Below are positions 52,634 to 64,000 of a stretch of 64,000 nucleotides of DNA, piece after piece. The stretch lies in contig JAGFMI010000017.1 of assembly GCA_021030905.1 (NCBI GenBank), positions 248,001 through 312,000 of the forward strand. The letters are read 5' to 3'. Every line of letters starts with the position of its first letter. Positions within the stretch are counted from its first letter, which is position 1. Source of the DNA: Pyrenula massariospora (Eukaryota; Ascomycota; Eurotiomycetes; Pyrenulales; Pyrenulaceae). The position numbers and the translations under genes are program-made. Under the pieces are notes generated by a model. The model saw only the letters and a program-made list of their open reading frames with translations, had not been told where the DNA came from and did not search any database.

Positions 52634-54888
52634 GGCGGGTTCGATGTGGAGAAGCGGGAAAGTGGCCGGAAGATGTCGGTACGTTGTTGGTATGCTTTGG
52701 TCAAAGGGTGGACGGCGACAAAGGCGGAGTGGCTGCTTGAAAGTGGTGAAAGAAAATGATAGCACCAAGTCTTCGTTCTAGTCACGTGCGAATGCTTTGA
52801 TACCGGTGGTAGATCCAATGTTGCTTCTTGAGGGCAGACTTCCTAATCAGAGAAGAGTCATGAATGGGAGTCATTAAACAGGAAATTAAGACTTCTGGAT
52901 AGATATCCAGGGCTCTAGAAGGCCAGGAGCGATTGTCACGCTACAAAAGACCCTTGGTCTAGCACGTACATAAGAAGTTATTTACGTAGGAATCTCAGGA
53001 GTGTCAAGTGGGCTGCCAACTTGGCTATCGCCGCCAACACCTCAACGGAACATTTTCAAATTGTCAAATATATGATTTGTACCGTATTTCAGCTATTCTG
53101 ATCAGTTATATAAATCAATCGTAATTGACTATGTTATCATTTACTAATGACTTCACTACCAACCCAGGTCGTTTATTACATATTATCTTTTCTTGCTGAT
53201 GCCGATCTGGTTGCCATCTAGGTACTCTTGTATGCCAATATGTCCTGGAGGCACAAACCTTTAAAGACAGAGACCTTGAGAAGGGCCAAAACAGATCTGT
53301 GTTAGCTTTCATACAATGTTTTATGTGCAGAGTATGCCAAGAGTTATTGGCGGCGACCGCCGCGTGATGGTCGGATTGACAGTCCTGAGGCGCTTGCGTT
53401 GTTTACGTCTATCCGATAAGTCTAAGGATAGGGAGATGAGGCAGGATCAGCGAGCATCGTACCGTAGTCGCAACAGGAAATCTGACGAAAGAGTGGTCGA
53501 AAATCTAGGCAACAGTGCAGGTGTTGCCGCAAGGCTGGGAATTTGTTTGTGGGTCTTGAAAATTTGAACCTCACTTCATCCGCTACACTACCTTAAAACG
53601 CGACATCTCGCACAGCTTTCCCTCTGAAACGAGCGACTAACGCTCTACATCCTGTGTATGGACCACTTTTCGCAAAGACCGCTTTCATTCTATCAACACG
53701 GCGGTCTCTTTTGTCGTGAATTCCATCACATTCGCCAATTGGGTTTTCTCTGCAGGTGATATTGCTACCATTTCAGGCGCTGGCCGTATAATTGGGACTT
53801 GGGTAATGACCCAGATTACGGACCAGAACCTCCTGGATTTTATGAAACGGATCCCGGAGATCTAATTCCGCGGAAAGGTAAAATAGATACTATTGCGTTT
53901 TACGAGCAATAGGATACCTCTCTTTGATTGCTCCAAACTGGTCGCAAGCGCGTTGTCCAAAATCAAGGTGCAACCATGATTGAGAGCTTGCCAGAGTCAA
54001 GCTGCAGGCCATAGAAAGCTAGCGTGTCGGTAGCAGGAGGTTCTCACATATACTGATACACCTGGGATATCCATTTAAAGGACTTTGGGTTTGCATTGTT
54101 CAAATTCCTGGGGCAAGATGTCGTGTCCGTCAATTTTTTGGGCAAGTATTTTGGAAGCCCGTAGAGACGGTTCTTGCTGGTGAACTTCTAAGGCATCCAA
54201 GAGCTTTGTGTACATAGAAACCGCCATTTGACATTGGTGAGAATCAAGAAAGAACGTAGAGATTCTTTCAAGCTAATGACTGATCTCATACCTTTATCTT
54301 ATGCAGATACTCAGCTGGCTGATGGCATCCTATAAAGCTTCTTTTTTCTAAGCCTTAAAGAGGATGGATTTTTTGAAGGAGCTGTGGATGAGCAAATCAA
54401 AAAATACTTTGAAAACCTTTCCGCAATGGCCATTTCCAGTTCAAACTCAAAGGGGCTTGAATTAACATGCGCCGCTTTTACAATGTAAGCATGTCAAATT
54501 TTGATAGAAGAGTTCTACTTGTTGAAGAAGACGTGGGCCTCGGCCTTAAGAAAGCACATCATCTAGAAATTCCAGTGCTGCTGAAAATGATGGAATGTTT
54601 GAAATTGAAGATTAAGACGTCTAAAATTATAGAATATAATATACTTTCTTGATAATGGTACCGGCATGTCCTTTTCCACCTCTCTCGATTGAAGACGAAC
54701 GACCTTGATCCAAGAGCTCGATAGGGATCGATGACGGCTCACAAGAAAGTGAGGTCTGATATACTCTGAATCAGTCGTTGAAATTCTGCCCGAATAATAA
54801 TCTCACAGCAATAGAGTGACCTGCGCTGGTTTTGAACTCTTCTCGGAAGATATCCAGAATTTTCATGTCGCAAAAGCAGATATTTTCA
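52634..54888. other. Intergenic, with possible decayed coding traces
   Basis: A 2.3-kb stretch. Plus-strand fragments at about 53776-53878 (NWDLGNDPDYGPEPPGFYE) and 54358-54480 (FFEGAVDEQIKKYFENLS) look protein-like, but I could not join them into a gene. This may be a decayed gene; otherwise nothing supported. Confidence 0.3.
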
Positions 54889-57053
54889 TCACCGTAAACT
54901 TGAAGGAACTTCTCGCACAGACCATAATTGATTTGTATGGAATTTCGACATGTATATCCAGGCTTCTAAACGCTCTTTCTGGACGTCAAATCCCTTAGAA
55001 ACCCTGATATAGACCCTTTTGAATAGTCGAGTGTCCTCTTGTCTCTGTGTTAGAGCTAAGAAGTTGCCAGCTGGAATAGAGGCTCTTTGGCCATGCTCAT
55101 TATCTACCTTTTTGGTCATAACGTCGATTTCTGTGCAACAGCCTACTAAGTCCTCGGTCTCGAATTGTGATACATTAGGGTCATGGGGGTTGTTCGTGTC
55201 ATGTTTCCTATATATCGCCCCAGCATAGTGAAAGTCTAAGCAGCATTCTGAACTGCTTATTATTAGTTCAGCTTCAAAACACATAGACATCACACGTACC
55301 AGGTAACTTCTGTATCAAATCGAAAATCTTTCGCGGGATATAGACATCTCGGGCAGATTGCTATCTCATCCTCAAACTGGTCCAAGCAAACGGCCATTGT
55401 AACGTTAATTTGATCATGTGCCAACCTGGGCCATTCTTTTGGTAAGATAATCTTGCTAGTGCTTTGATCAAGCAATCGATATTGACTTGTAGCTACTTTA
55501 TATTCACCAGGCATGCCCTTGAACTGATCGCGGATATACGTGTTAAGAAGCTTGTGCAGAGTTAGTGCCGAAATTTCAAAATTGAATCAAAAATGTTTGT
55601 GCCAATACATAGCCAAGGTCTTATGTGAATGAAACCAGTGTAGGGAATACTATCTTGGACATGATTGACTCCATGTTCACACCCACGTTTAGCGGTATAG
55701 CCAAAATGAAGATGGTGAGTGGTCCGCGAAGAAGCTGCCGGCGTGGCTCTACGCTTTCACCAGAGCATCCAAGCTCAAGTACTTAGTGGAAGTGGCAGAT
55801 TCATCTGAAACAACAAGGATAGCTTGGCTTACTTTCCAGCTCTGGAAGAACTCCAAGGGTAGATATTTCTTCCTTCCCAGCACATCTTCAAAAAGGATAT
55901 CGTTAGTCTGCAACAGTTTTGGTAGACTTGATACTAGACGCTGAAAGGTCCTGGCATAACGCCCTAGTTGCGGAGCTAATACTTGTCTAAAGCGTGTCAG
56001 CACTGCCTACAGCTTGAAATAGGTCATCTGACTTACATCACCGTAGAGATCAAATTCTGAATGTATGTAGCAAGTATAAGTAAGCTTGATGGGTTAGATT
56101 TGCTCATTTAAGGACAAAATAGGAATGGACTTGTCTCATACCACTGACGTGCGTGCTGCCAAAGATCCTTCCATTGTGTGGAGGTGGCAACAGTAGCTGA
56201 TGTAGATATCGGCCCGTCAATTCTGCAATTCAAACGATCAGTGACAATGTTGTGTATGGCTTGAACGTTCGATGTGTTTTCCAAAATGGCTTGGTGCATC
56301 TGGCGCTGTGCCAAAATGTGCCGATCTTCTGTCATCGTTAGATGATCGTGTATTGATTTAGCGTTCTCCTTCTCCTGAATGGTAAGTCTCGACAAGGCGT
56401 CGCCGACCATCGGGTTTGATAGGCAATTGACGGAATGCTGTGAAGAAATAGTATCCTTTATAGACCATATTTGTGCTTGAAGTCGAGGCATAAAGTCGCC
56501 TTGTATAGCAAGAGCCACGGTTTCCTTTATTTCGCAGGGCAATTCAGTCTTCATTGAAGCCATTGTATCTCTGTAAGACAAGAAATCAGCCGACAGTGTA
56601 GATATACGAAGGTCAGGTCAATACTTGCAGTAGGATCAGTCCCAAATTGGTGTTCATCGTGGCTATTGGTAGGCTGATTTTCTCTTGTAATTTGGCAACT
56701 TTCTTAGACGTGTGAACAGCCCACTGGACCTTTCTGAAGGCTCCATGTTGGAAGCCTCGCCGCCGCTGATGCCCTAGAGCGTGGTCAAACTTCTCGACAT
56801 CGTCAATAAATATACTTAACGCATTGCTGATTGAGCGAGCATGTTCATGAAGCAATGCCGCATGGCAGCTACTCATGAGCAGAGGGCGTAATCTATAGAG
56901 ATTTTGAATTGTAAGCTCGAGGGTGCAGAGGAAGTCGACCGAACTTTTGTAGGAAGAGGCAGCTCCACCACATTCACGCAGCGCTCCTGCGACTTTGACA
57001 ACAAATTTTGTGCCTTCAACAAGATCAGCGACAGACCATCCAAAGCCTGCCAT
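54889..57053 (-). CDS. Fungal ubiquitin-like-domain (ULD-type) protein with helical N-terminus (6 exons)
   Basis: Minus-strand exons are 57053-56629, 56570-56149, 56056-56037, 56006-55833, 55550-55300 and 55255-54889 (552 aa). The start MAGFGWSVADLVEGTKFVVK resembles the N-terminal helical region of many fungal NLR-like and ankyrin proteins. A coiled helical middle follows. The ubiquitin-like domain covers ILFEDVLGRKKYLPLEFFQSWK joined to LLNTYIRDQFKGMPGEYKV, YRLLDQSTSKIILPKEW and ICPRCLYP. Spacing from the Trp to MPGE equals what I recall for the family, supporting the long 282-nt intron. The last exon carries CCLDFHYAG and DTRLFKRVYIRVSK. Intron 1 needs a GC donor (GCAAGT, the usual GC-AG form). 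Exon 3 is only 20 nt. Function unknown; relatives are often near immunity-like genes, and a HET gene lies 1.3 kb away. Confidence 0.7.
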
Positions 57054-58343
57054 TCTGACATATCAAAAGTCGCTAGAAACATTTTTAGAACAGTGGAATA
57101 TCCTCTGAAGAAAAAGATTTTGCAGATGAAACTGCTAACATGGGCTTCCTCGGCAGATGAGGCTCCTGGGATGGCTTTCCTAGAGCTGCGGGACAGGGAG
57201 GCGGTGCGTGCTCGGAAGCCTAGTACTGCGCAATATCTTCAGGGGTTGCAAAGTCGGAATTGAGCCTCGAAGGTAGGACAATAATTACGAAGTGTGGCTC
57301 AGCGAATATGCATTGATTGTTCTTGCAGCGGAAAGGGCAGACATCTTTTGTCAAACAGCCGAGCCACGAACTTTGTTTTGGCCATCAACCTCCGTTGCTG
57401 ATAATGCTGCTTCTCGCGAGTCTCCACAACGAGAGGAGAAATTGAGGAGAAACTTCGTGTATACGATCAGTCAGTTGGAGTAATTCCTGATTTTAAGTGG
57501 AATTTTGAGATAGGTATCTAAAATTCTAAGATAGTTGTCGTCCACAGGCGCACTAATCTAAGCCATGTGCGACCTTTCAATATAGTCACATGTTTAGCGC
57601 TACCCGTTCATCCCATGAGCTGCAGACCTCTGCACAGATTTCTCATGCTAACAAAAAAGGCAGCGGATCTGACGTCGCTTTCTGCATCCAAATCATAGAT
57701 AACAAGCGATCTACACAATCAAACTTGGCCTTGGCGTCGGAGCAAACTGAATATTTTGTGGGTCTAGCCTGGGCAACCTCGATAGACCGTGCCATTTGAA
57801 AACCCACCTCCGCGCGACTTGCCCTTCATCTCACCGTCGCCCTGGCTGTCACGTCTATCCTAAACTAACCTACATGTCCTCACCACCAAAACAACTCCAA
57901 GTAATATATCACTCGGTGAAGTTATTTCTACGTTCTTGTCATCGGCTCTAGATTTTCATTTGTCTCCTTACCATCAAAAACTGCGTTCTCGGCTATGTCT
58001 TCCAACCAAGTAGCAGACAGACAGCCGAGAAACAGAGGTATTCGAGTTCTCCCAGCGGAGCATCCAGTGAGCGGGGCGGCCAGTGTGAGAATCTGTAACA
58101 TGTGAAGCATATTTAATTCACGATGAGGTGAGATTGGGAGAATTTGTACCACCCGTTCCTTCAATTTACATTTACGAAAGCCGTATGCGAACATAAGAAA
58201 AAGGAGCGCGGCGTTGCGTCTAACATCTGTGAATAGCGCACGGTTTCTCCTCTCCAAATAATTGCTAGTACCGGAAAGGATGTTTAGAATGAGAGCTACG
58301 ATACAGACGCCCTCACGTAGCGTAGCTCGGTCCGTGTTTATCT
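57054..58343. other. Intergenic
   Basis: Frames here are short; the 109-codon minus frame at 57928-58257 has no ATG start. No gene seen. Confidence 0.4.
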
Positions 58344-60324
58344 CTACCCCAGCGTGACTTCGATCTCCTCTTTACCAGGGATTTCCTCCCATGCCTGTCT
58401 GTCGACCCGTCCGATGCCGCGGCGATACGCGATCCTATTTTCCCATTTGATCCAAAGAACGTTGTAGAACTCCCAATTCACCATGTCGGGTTTGTGTCTT
58501 CTTACGAAGCCATGTTCGACGATGTTACAGTCGTCGGAGTACTGCGTGGTAACAACGGAACCGGCTGAAATGACGATGAGTTCGTACTTGTCGTCTGGTG
58601 AGCGCTGGTACTTGGAAGACGAAAAAAGTTCTGCTTTGACGTGAGTTTCCAGGCAACCGATCCACTCGCCAGAATCGGTGACTAGGCTGACTACGTCTGC
58701 AACATAGTGGCCTGAAGAGCCTGGGACGAAGGCGCGTTTGGCCTTGGTGACGAGAAGGTGTGATTGAGGAGTGCTAGGCACAGAGCCGCTGGAGGAAACG
58801 AGGGGGATGGGGTAGTTGAAGCTGGTGTCGGGATCGGAGTCGTGGATAAAGTGATCGTCTTTGCGATGCCAGCCAGAGGGCAAAGGCAATGACTTGTCCT
58901 GGGCGTATGCTGCAAACTGCAGCCATGAATTTGAGACTGCTCTCTCGCCGCTGTCAGTTTTGATTCGCCACAAGCATATAGGGCTAGTAGTCATGTCGAC
59001 TTTGTCGAATGCACTGCCCCATGTACTAGTTCGTTCTTTTGGTTTCCTATTTGCTTTAACGAAGCGGTACCCACTCTGCCACGCCTTCAAATTGAGAGCC
59101 CCAGTATTTCTGTACCCGGTGTGCCACCCCATCCAGGACCAGCTAGGAAGTTCTGTCTTGTAGTGATCGATGTTATCCATTTCATAGTCATTCAGACATC
59201 CTTGCTGGCGCCATAGAAGTGCCACATCAAAGAAAATTGCGGGCAACCCATAGAGAAAGCCATCTCGGAAGCTTCTGTCAAGAACGTTGGTGATTCCACT
59301 GAAGGCTCTGACAATGTCGCTTTGGAAAGTAAGTTCCCTTTCGCTATAATCTCGTACTAGGCGCGCATATTCTTCAAGATCTGGCCAGGAGCCGTACTGA
59401 AGACCATTAGCTTCTTTTGTGAAGCGCGCCAGACATGAATACGGTTGATTATCCATGGCTACTTTCTCGTGTCGAATGGCGCAATGACATTCCCATGTGA
59501 AGGTGTGATTATGAAAGAAGAGAGCTCGGCGGGAGAAAACAAGTTCTTGCAGGGTCCAGCCTCTCGTTTTCCATTTGGAACTACTAATCAGTCCATGGTG
59601 ATGCTGATAACCCTGCCAGACCTCGACCTGGCCTTGGTGCTGAACGAGGAACTTGGAAAGCTCTTTCTCATAAAACGAAGTCGTCTTTGCTTCAGAGACG
59701 GATGGAATTCCAGGTATGCCGTGCCAGGCGTCAGTTCCAGTTGCGGCAACGACAGTCAGATATGCGTTAGCATAGATTTTCGCCATGTTGTCGATCTGTT
59801 GAGCTTGAGCAATAGCATCGTCTTGTAATATGCAGAGTCTGTCGACGAAAAGATATCGCAGACCAATCAATTTTACCAAATCAATGGCGTTTCGGATAGT
59901 ATCAGGAAGTCGTTCTGCATATCTGGTCCGTAGAGCATCAGGCATTTGAAGTCCGTGTAGACGCTTGGACGATAGTTCAATTCCCCTTTTGCGATGGCGC
60001 CGCGGACCCCAAACGTAGCTTAGTGCTACATATGGCATGTCGTTTGAGTATGCAACGATACAGCCTTTGTCAACGTCAATAATCCACAGCGGAGTCTCTG
60101 ATAAGGCTCGCTCATAATTAGTATTCCTTTGGCAATGTGCATGGGTTGCATCGCATTCTGCTATCCATCTTTTGACGGTGTTCAGATCAATCCATTCTGG
60201 ATCTGAGTGAGGTAAGCTTTGCACAAATAACGACCACGGAAACCTCACAATCGTTTTCAAAAGCTTTTTCTGCGGCATTCCATTTCGCCTGTCGCTTGGC
60301 GTATTCAGGTCCGGGGGCAGGCAT
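58344..60324 (-). CDS. HET (heterokaryon incompatibility) domain protein (2 exons)
   Basis: Minus-strand exons are 60324-60249 and 60202-58344 (644 aa). The short first exon codes MPAPGPEYAKRQAKWNAAEK and joins via a 46-nt intron (GTGAGG..CTCAG) to PEWIDLNTVKRWIAECDATH. The ATG at 60278 lies in a different frame of exon 1 and is less likely. The HET domain motifs are clear: YVALSYVWG, LPDTIRNAIDLVKLIGLRYL, FVDRLCILQDD, AYLTVVAATG and RGWTLQELVFSRRALFF. HET proteins trigger cell death on non-self recognition in filamentous fungi. The C-terminal part is variable and contains LPSWSWMGW, common in the group. Confidence 0.88.
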
Positions 60325-60875
60325 GGTAAGAGTGATCAATTAAGGGTTGCATGTAGAGGGACCACTTGGGAAACCTACCTATGTGTCGTACTTGCCTTAC
60401 GTACAACTTTTATTCTGAGGAGACACAAGATACTTGGACTGTGCGGGCCTTGCGACGTAAATAAAATTTTCTGTGGCGCTCGGCACGAGGCTCGTGTCTC
60501 ACTTCTTTTCAGCCATGGTGGAGCCTTGTTGCTCGTGGCGCAGAGTTTTGGGGGGGAACGCGTAAGGAATGCTCGAAAAGATTCTCATCACGTTCGACAT
60601 AGCCATCTTGTGTGATCGTCTAGAAGGTGACCGAAGTCTCAAATCTGTCGTCATGCACCTCTTGGTGCCGACTTCGCGGAACTCATCTACCACTATTGCG
60701 CTGTCGAGGTATGAAAATTGCTACGGGCCACGATCAGGCATTTTTCGTCTTGGCTTCCGTCTCAGCCTTGGCAGTTTCCTACCTATCTGCTCGCCTATGC
60801 CACCTTGTTGCCCTTTTCAGAGGCATCTGGAACCGCCTCCCTTGTCTCCTTACCGCATAGCCTCTTTCTTTCATC
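60325..60875. other. Intergenic
   Basis: 5' region of the HET gene. Short frames only, most without ATG. Confidence 0.4.
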
Positions 60876-61430
60876 CTACACCTGCACGTCTTCAGGAAGA
60901 TATGTAAGACGGTGGAATCTCGCCAAGTCTTTGCACGGATAATTTTGACGATGGACGAGGAAGTCGATTTGGTAACAATCCTCCAGACTTTTTACACTGG
61001 AAGGGCAAGACGCAGCCTGTGTCCCAACGCCGGAATGTAGCTTCAAGAGGCTGCAAAATAGCCAAGTTGAGAGATATAGAAATAGGGTCTCCCAAGACAA
61101 GGAAGGAACCACAACTAGCGCGAGCAATATAATGGCAAGCTGGTAAGACGCGTAGACTCCGATCACGCCAATATGGCCAAAAGGATCCTCAAGACTAGCT
61201 AATTCTGAGCCGAGATGCGCTGTCTGTATAGATTCGGCGATGGAAAAAGCCGGAAACAAACTCAGGGTACACGCATCGGGGGCATAAGCCAAGTGACAAT
61301 CCAATTCTATACCGTATATACCAAGCGAGGGATGGCCTAGAGCAATGTAGAGAAGGTTCAGCAAAGCCAACTCCGGAAAAACTATAGCAGCACAAAACCC
61401 ACCCCGTAGACCTGGTCGAGCTAGATACAT
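60876..61430 (-). CDS. Possible membrane protein ORF, unidentified
   Basis: A minus frame of 184 codons from ATG 61430, beginning MYLARPGLRGGFCAAIVFPE. It has hydrophobic stretches near residues 10-35 and 95-140 (SYQLAIILLALVVVPSLSWE, LFLYLSTWLFC), so two or more membrane helices are predicted. Its start lies 55 bp downstream of the repeat-peptide gene's stop on the same strand, so it might be a neighbour in a small cluster, or simply lie in the 3' UTR. No UstYa-type HxxHC motif or other family sign was found. Coding status doubtful. Confidence 0.3.
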   Translation of the reverse strand: MYLARPGLRGGFCAAIVFPELALLNLLYIALGHPSLGIYGIELDCHLAYAPDACTLSLFPAFSIAESIQTAHLGSELASLEDPFGHIGVIGVYASYQLAIILLALVVVPSLSWETLFLYLSTWLFCSLLKLHSGVGTQAASCPSSVKSLEDCYQIDFLVHRQNYPCKDLARFHRLTYLPEDVQV

Positions 61431-61484
61431 GCACCCACCGCCCCCCCTTCCTCCAACCAAAAGCAAACTCCAGCTTCCACCCTC

Positions 61485-62009
61485 TCACGAACCATTGTCT
61501 TCAACATCAGCAAAGTTCGCCGCAGCGTTCCAAACTCCCGCTTCTGCTACCGGAGCAGCCTTGGCTTCTCGCTTGAAGGGTTCCGGGTCAGGAGCGCACA
61601 CGCCGGTACCTTCCGTGGTGGTGGTGCATTTCTTCTTCTTTGGGTCCCTAGTTTCCATATTGCGCCCACGATGAATGCTGCGGTGGAACGGGAGGGGGCT
61701 GGCATCTCTCTTTGCGGGCGGCGGGTCAGGAGCGCACGCGCCCGTCCCTTCTAGGAGGGGTGTGCATTTTTTCTTTGGGTCTCGAGTTTCTATGCTGCGC
61801 TCACGATGGATGCTACGGTCGTACAGAGGAGGGTTCTGGCTAAGGCTAGGCGGGGTGATTAGTTAGGGTTGGGTGAGTGGTGTGGTTGCGTGGGGAGAAG
61901 AGACGAGAAGAGGGGCTACTCACCTTCGGTCAGTGAAGTGGGAAGCTGGGGCTGCTGTGCTAAGTGATACCGCGAGAACGACGAGAAGGAGTTGTGAGAG
62001 CTGCATCAT
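61485..62009 (-). CDS. Secreted repeat precursor, kexin-processed (RiPP-like) peptide candidate (2 exons)
   Basis: Exon 1 is 62009-61924, exon 2 61845-61485 (148 aa). The GTGAGT donor and CGCCTAG acceptor join in phase with a CTAAC branch site. The signal peptide is MMQLSQLLLVVLAVSLSTAA. The body holds two near-identical units, about residues 39-75 and 84-121. Each reads RSIH-R-x-R-x-x-ETRDPKKK(K), then C-T-x3-EGTG-x-C (C56..C66 and C102..C112, nine residues apart), then APDP and Lys-Arg (74-75, 120-121). The Lys-Arg is followed by Asp-Ala or Glu-Ala; Glu-Ala is the classic Kex2 then Ste13 trimming signal. The DNA repeats as well. This layout is that of repeat-type fungal precursors cleaved in the Golgi; dikaritin RiPPs and mating pheromones share it. 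The final product might be a disulfide loop of 11 residues. A structural cell-wall role cannot be excluded. Confidence 0.7.
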
Positions 62010-63719
62010 GGGTGAGATTTTCAATGGAAGCAGCTTGATGGATCAGGGGATGCGTGGTGCTAGTGGGTCTGCAGGACGATGGAAACGAGAAGGTCGGTGA
62101 CGTTAGCTCTTGGAGTGTTGCTCGACTCTTTGAACTTGTAGAGGAATAAGGCGGTTTTTATACACGCCTCCATTTTGTTCAGCTGTCTCACCCCTTCTTG
62201 GACGCGCAATGCATTCCCCGATATTATTCTAGCATTCGAATTGAAGTGACGAAGTTCTTCTCTACTAAGAACGGAATATGCGACTGACTTAAAACAAAGT
62301 CAAACCATCTCAAGGAGCAGATGCAAAATATCGACAGGAGACAAGGGACCTGTAGTCCTTGATCAGATGTACCAACAGCACCGTAAACGCGTAATGCCGA
62401 TGCATTCAACCCGCCACTCTTTGACCCTAGGTGAGCCTTTCAACCGCCCAGCGGTTCATGCAGAAGAAATGTTCAGGCGATCAGCATGACGACGGCGCGA
62501 TCCTGTTACACAGAAAGTGGTTGGCTGAGAGATGGCGGCGAAGTACCAGATCTGTCGTAAGTGCTTAACCAGATTTGACGGGTCTCAGTGATCTCCAGTA
62601 AGTCGAGTCTCAGAAGCTGCCTCAGTTCGGCGGTTCTGTAAATTCTGCTAGGTGCTCCCCGAGTCCCCGAAGATCGGCAAGCCTTTCTTGCAGAATCATC
62701 AATGCTTGAAAGCACACCTGGATGATTGTCGTCGTCATTCCCTAGGTGCAGTCCATATGTCTGGATTTTTAGTCTTGATGCGATGCTGTCCGGAACGCTC
62801 CAAAGGTTTCAATGTAGGTTTTCCATGGGTTGCACCACAGTTGCAGGAGCGGCGTGGTCAATGCCGCCTCCAGCAGTATTCTCTTTGCCGTGGTCTTCCA
62901 TTATGCCCAACCGGACGAGCACTTACACAATAGTCCGCCTATCTGCGGACACGTTTGCGAATAATTACTCTCTCGAAGTCGCCACAGATGAACACGAAGT
63001 CACATAGCCCAAACTTTAGGAATGCGGCCAGCGAGAGCTGAGAGATAATTTTCACAAAGCTTTTCGGTCTTCTCTAACTGCTCTGGGATAAGTCGGAAAA
63101 GACGTCAAGATACCGCTGGCGCTAAGAATGAAAGATGCTTACGGGTTGAACCTGAGGGTAAGTCTTCTTTGTCATGTCCTATAAGTTCCTTTGGTTTTGG
63201 AAATTCGATATACGACTAATTTCCCCTGTTCCTCTTTCTTTTCCAGGATGCTATCTCCTTTGGATGGTAGGATCAAAAGAAAGGTGACTGTGAATTTCTT
63301 TCTCGACAAGATACCCCTTTTGAGTGCCCGCAACTGCACACACCTGTAGTACATGCTTCGCAGGCTATAAGAACAAATTTCTCGCTTCACTGCCTGAGAA
63401 CTTCTACGAGCACAGTTTCTGTCGAGACAGGTGTCCCAATACGAAATTAAGACGAAAGCTGCTAATATTTAAGAATCGAAAGAGCGTCTATTTCTTGCCC
63501 CCTATAATACCAACTTGCACATGTCCAAATGAGCATATGCCTAAATGATCCTTGCCTAAGAAAGTGCGTGCAAGCGAGACTAGTCGAAGAATGGATGCAC
63601 CTCTATGGGAACTAGACAGTGCCAAACGACTCTTTCCTCCGCAGCCTGGTTTTTGCTCATTCCTGATCGCGAGAGTTGACTACAGTGACCGTCGGTATAC
63701 TCTACGCCAGTCGCCTATT
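62010..63719. other. Intergenic
   Basis: No supported gene. Frames at 62652-63007 (+) lack signal or domain; AT-rich towards 63200-63550. Confidence 0.4.
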
Positions 63720-64000
63720 CTATTCGTTGATTGAAGCAGACCCGGCGGGAGAATGAGAGTGGGAGAACCAACCCCTGTAGTTCTGATCCTCCGTCAAGTT
63801 GAGTGGACAGACTGGTGTGACGTCCTCAAAGCTTCTGCTGGGGAGATTGTGCATTTCAGCGACGGACATGGCATGCTGTGAATTCTCTGTGCCGCCTTCA
63901 ATCAGGGCCACTGATGAGTTTGAAAAACGATCAGAGTCAGGAGGGTCCGGGTTGGCTGGAGTCTCTTGGAGCGCTTGTTCAACGATGGTATCGCTGTCTT
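63720..64000 (-). CDS. 3' part of an unidentified gene running off the window edge
   Basis: The minus frame is open from the window end to the TGA at 63720-63722 (93 codons). Composition is Ser/Asp/Pro-rich (DSDTIVEQALQETPANPDPP, RSFEDVTPVCPLNLTED), typical of a disordered C-terminal tail. The rest of the gene lies beyond 64000, so no family can be named. Confidence 0.45.
   Translation of the reverse strand, partial: DSDTIVEQALQETPANPDPPDSDRFSNSSVALIEGGTENSQHAMSVAEMHNLPSRSFEDVTPVCPLNLTEDQNYRGWFSHSHSPAGSASINE

Noticed and set aside
57928-58257. 109-codon minus frame with a hydrophobic centre
   Set aside because: Starts at TTG with no ATG; no partner exon or domain.
60499-60693. 64-codon basic minus frame
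   Set aside because: Begins at GTG, no domain; likely chance.
1-64000. Searches by eye for retroelements, rRNA genes and CRISPR arrays
   Set aside because: No reverse transcriptase, long terminal repeats, rRNA cores or spaced direct-repeat arrays were recognised.

Overview
The window looks like nuclear DNA of a filamentous ascomycete (Pezizomycotina, perhaps Dothideomycetes). Genes are short and carry few introns, mostly 41-150 nt with GT..AG ends and CTNAC-like branch sites. The gene set includes HET, HsbA, a C2H2 regulator, a DUF7025-type AAA ATPase, an F-box protein and many small secreted cysteine-rich proteins. All exon joins were worked out by hand from reading frame, splice signals and family resemblance; none has transcript support.

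Layout. 0-14 kb is gene-dense housekeeping: a C2H2 zinc-finger factor (+), a mitochondrial i-AAA protease of the Yme1 type (+), a WBP2-like GRAM protein (-), a coiled-coil protein of unknown role (+), a glycerol-3-phosphate acyltransferase of the Sct1/Gpt2 type (+) and the mitoribosomal CHCH protein Mrp10 (-). 14.6-23.7 kb holds three relatives of one N-terminal domain: two tandem stand-alone copies, then a full-length AAA ATPase gene broken by an in-frame stop. A conserved membrane-type protein on the other strand lies between them. 23.8-32.4 kb has a secreted EGF-like protein, tRNA-Ser(GCT), a DNAJC28/DUF1992 protein, a GT90 glycosyltransferase and a gluconokinase-like protein with a degenerate P-loop. 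33.9-41.5 kb has intron-bearing tRNA-Ser(AGA), HsbA, an F-box protein, the LYR protein Fmc1 and a small Kex2-type secreted peptide.

41-64 kb is accessory-like. It holds a large cysteine-rich two-TM protein divergent from a secreted HExxH peptidase, and three minus-strand two-exon secreted cysteine-rich genes of one family (49-52.6 kb). It also holds a ubiquitin-like-domain gene, a HET-domain gene and, at 61.5-62 kb, a secreted precursor with two near-identical repeats, each holding a C-x9-C loop ahead of a Lys-Arg site. That precursor resembles a kexin-processed (RiPP-like) peptide gene and is the most interesting single locus.

Repeats. I saw three copies of a short inverted-repeat element ending in CGAGGCT (17.4, 34.8, 47.8 kb), a foldback element next to tRNA-Ser(GCT), a 380-bp AT-rich element with terminal inverted repeats at 50.3 kb, and a shared ~220-bp tail downstream of both tRNA-Ser genes. 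No retroelement, rRNA or CRISPR array was recognised.
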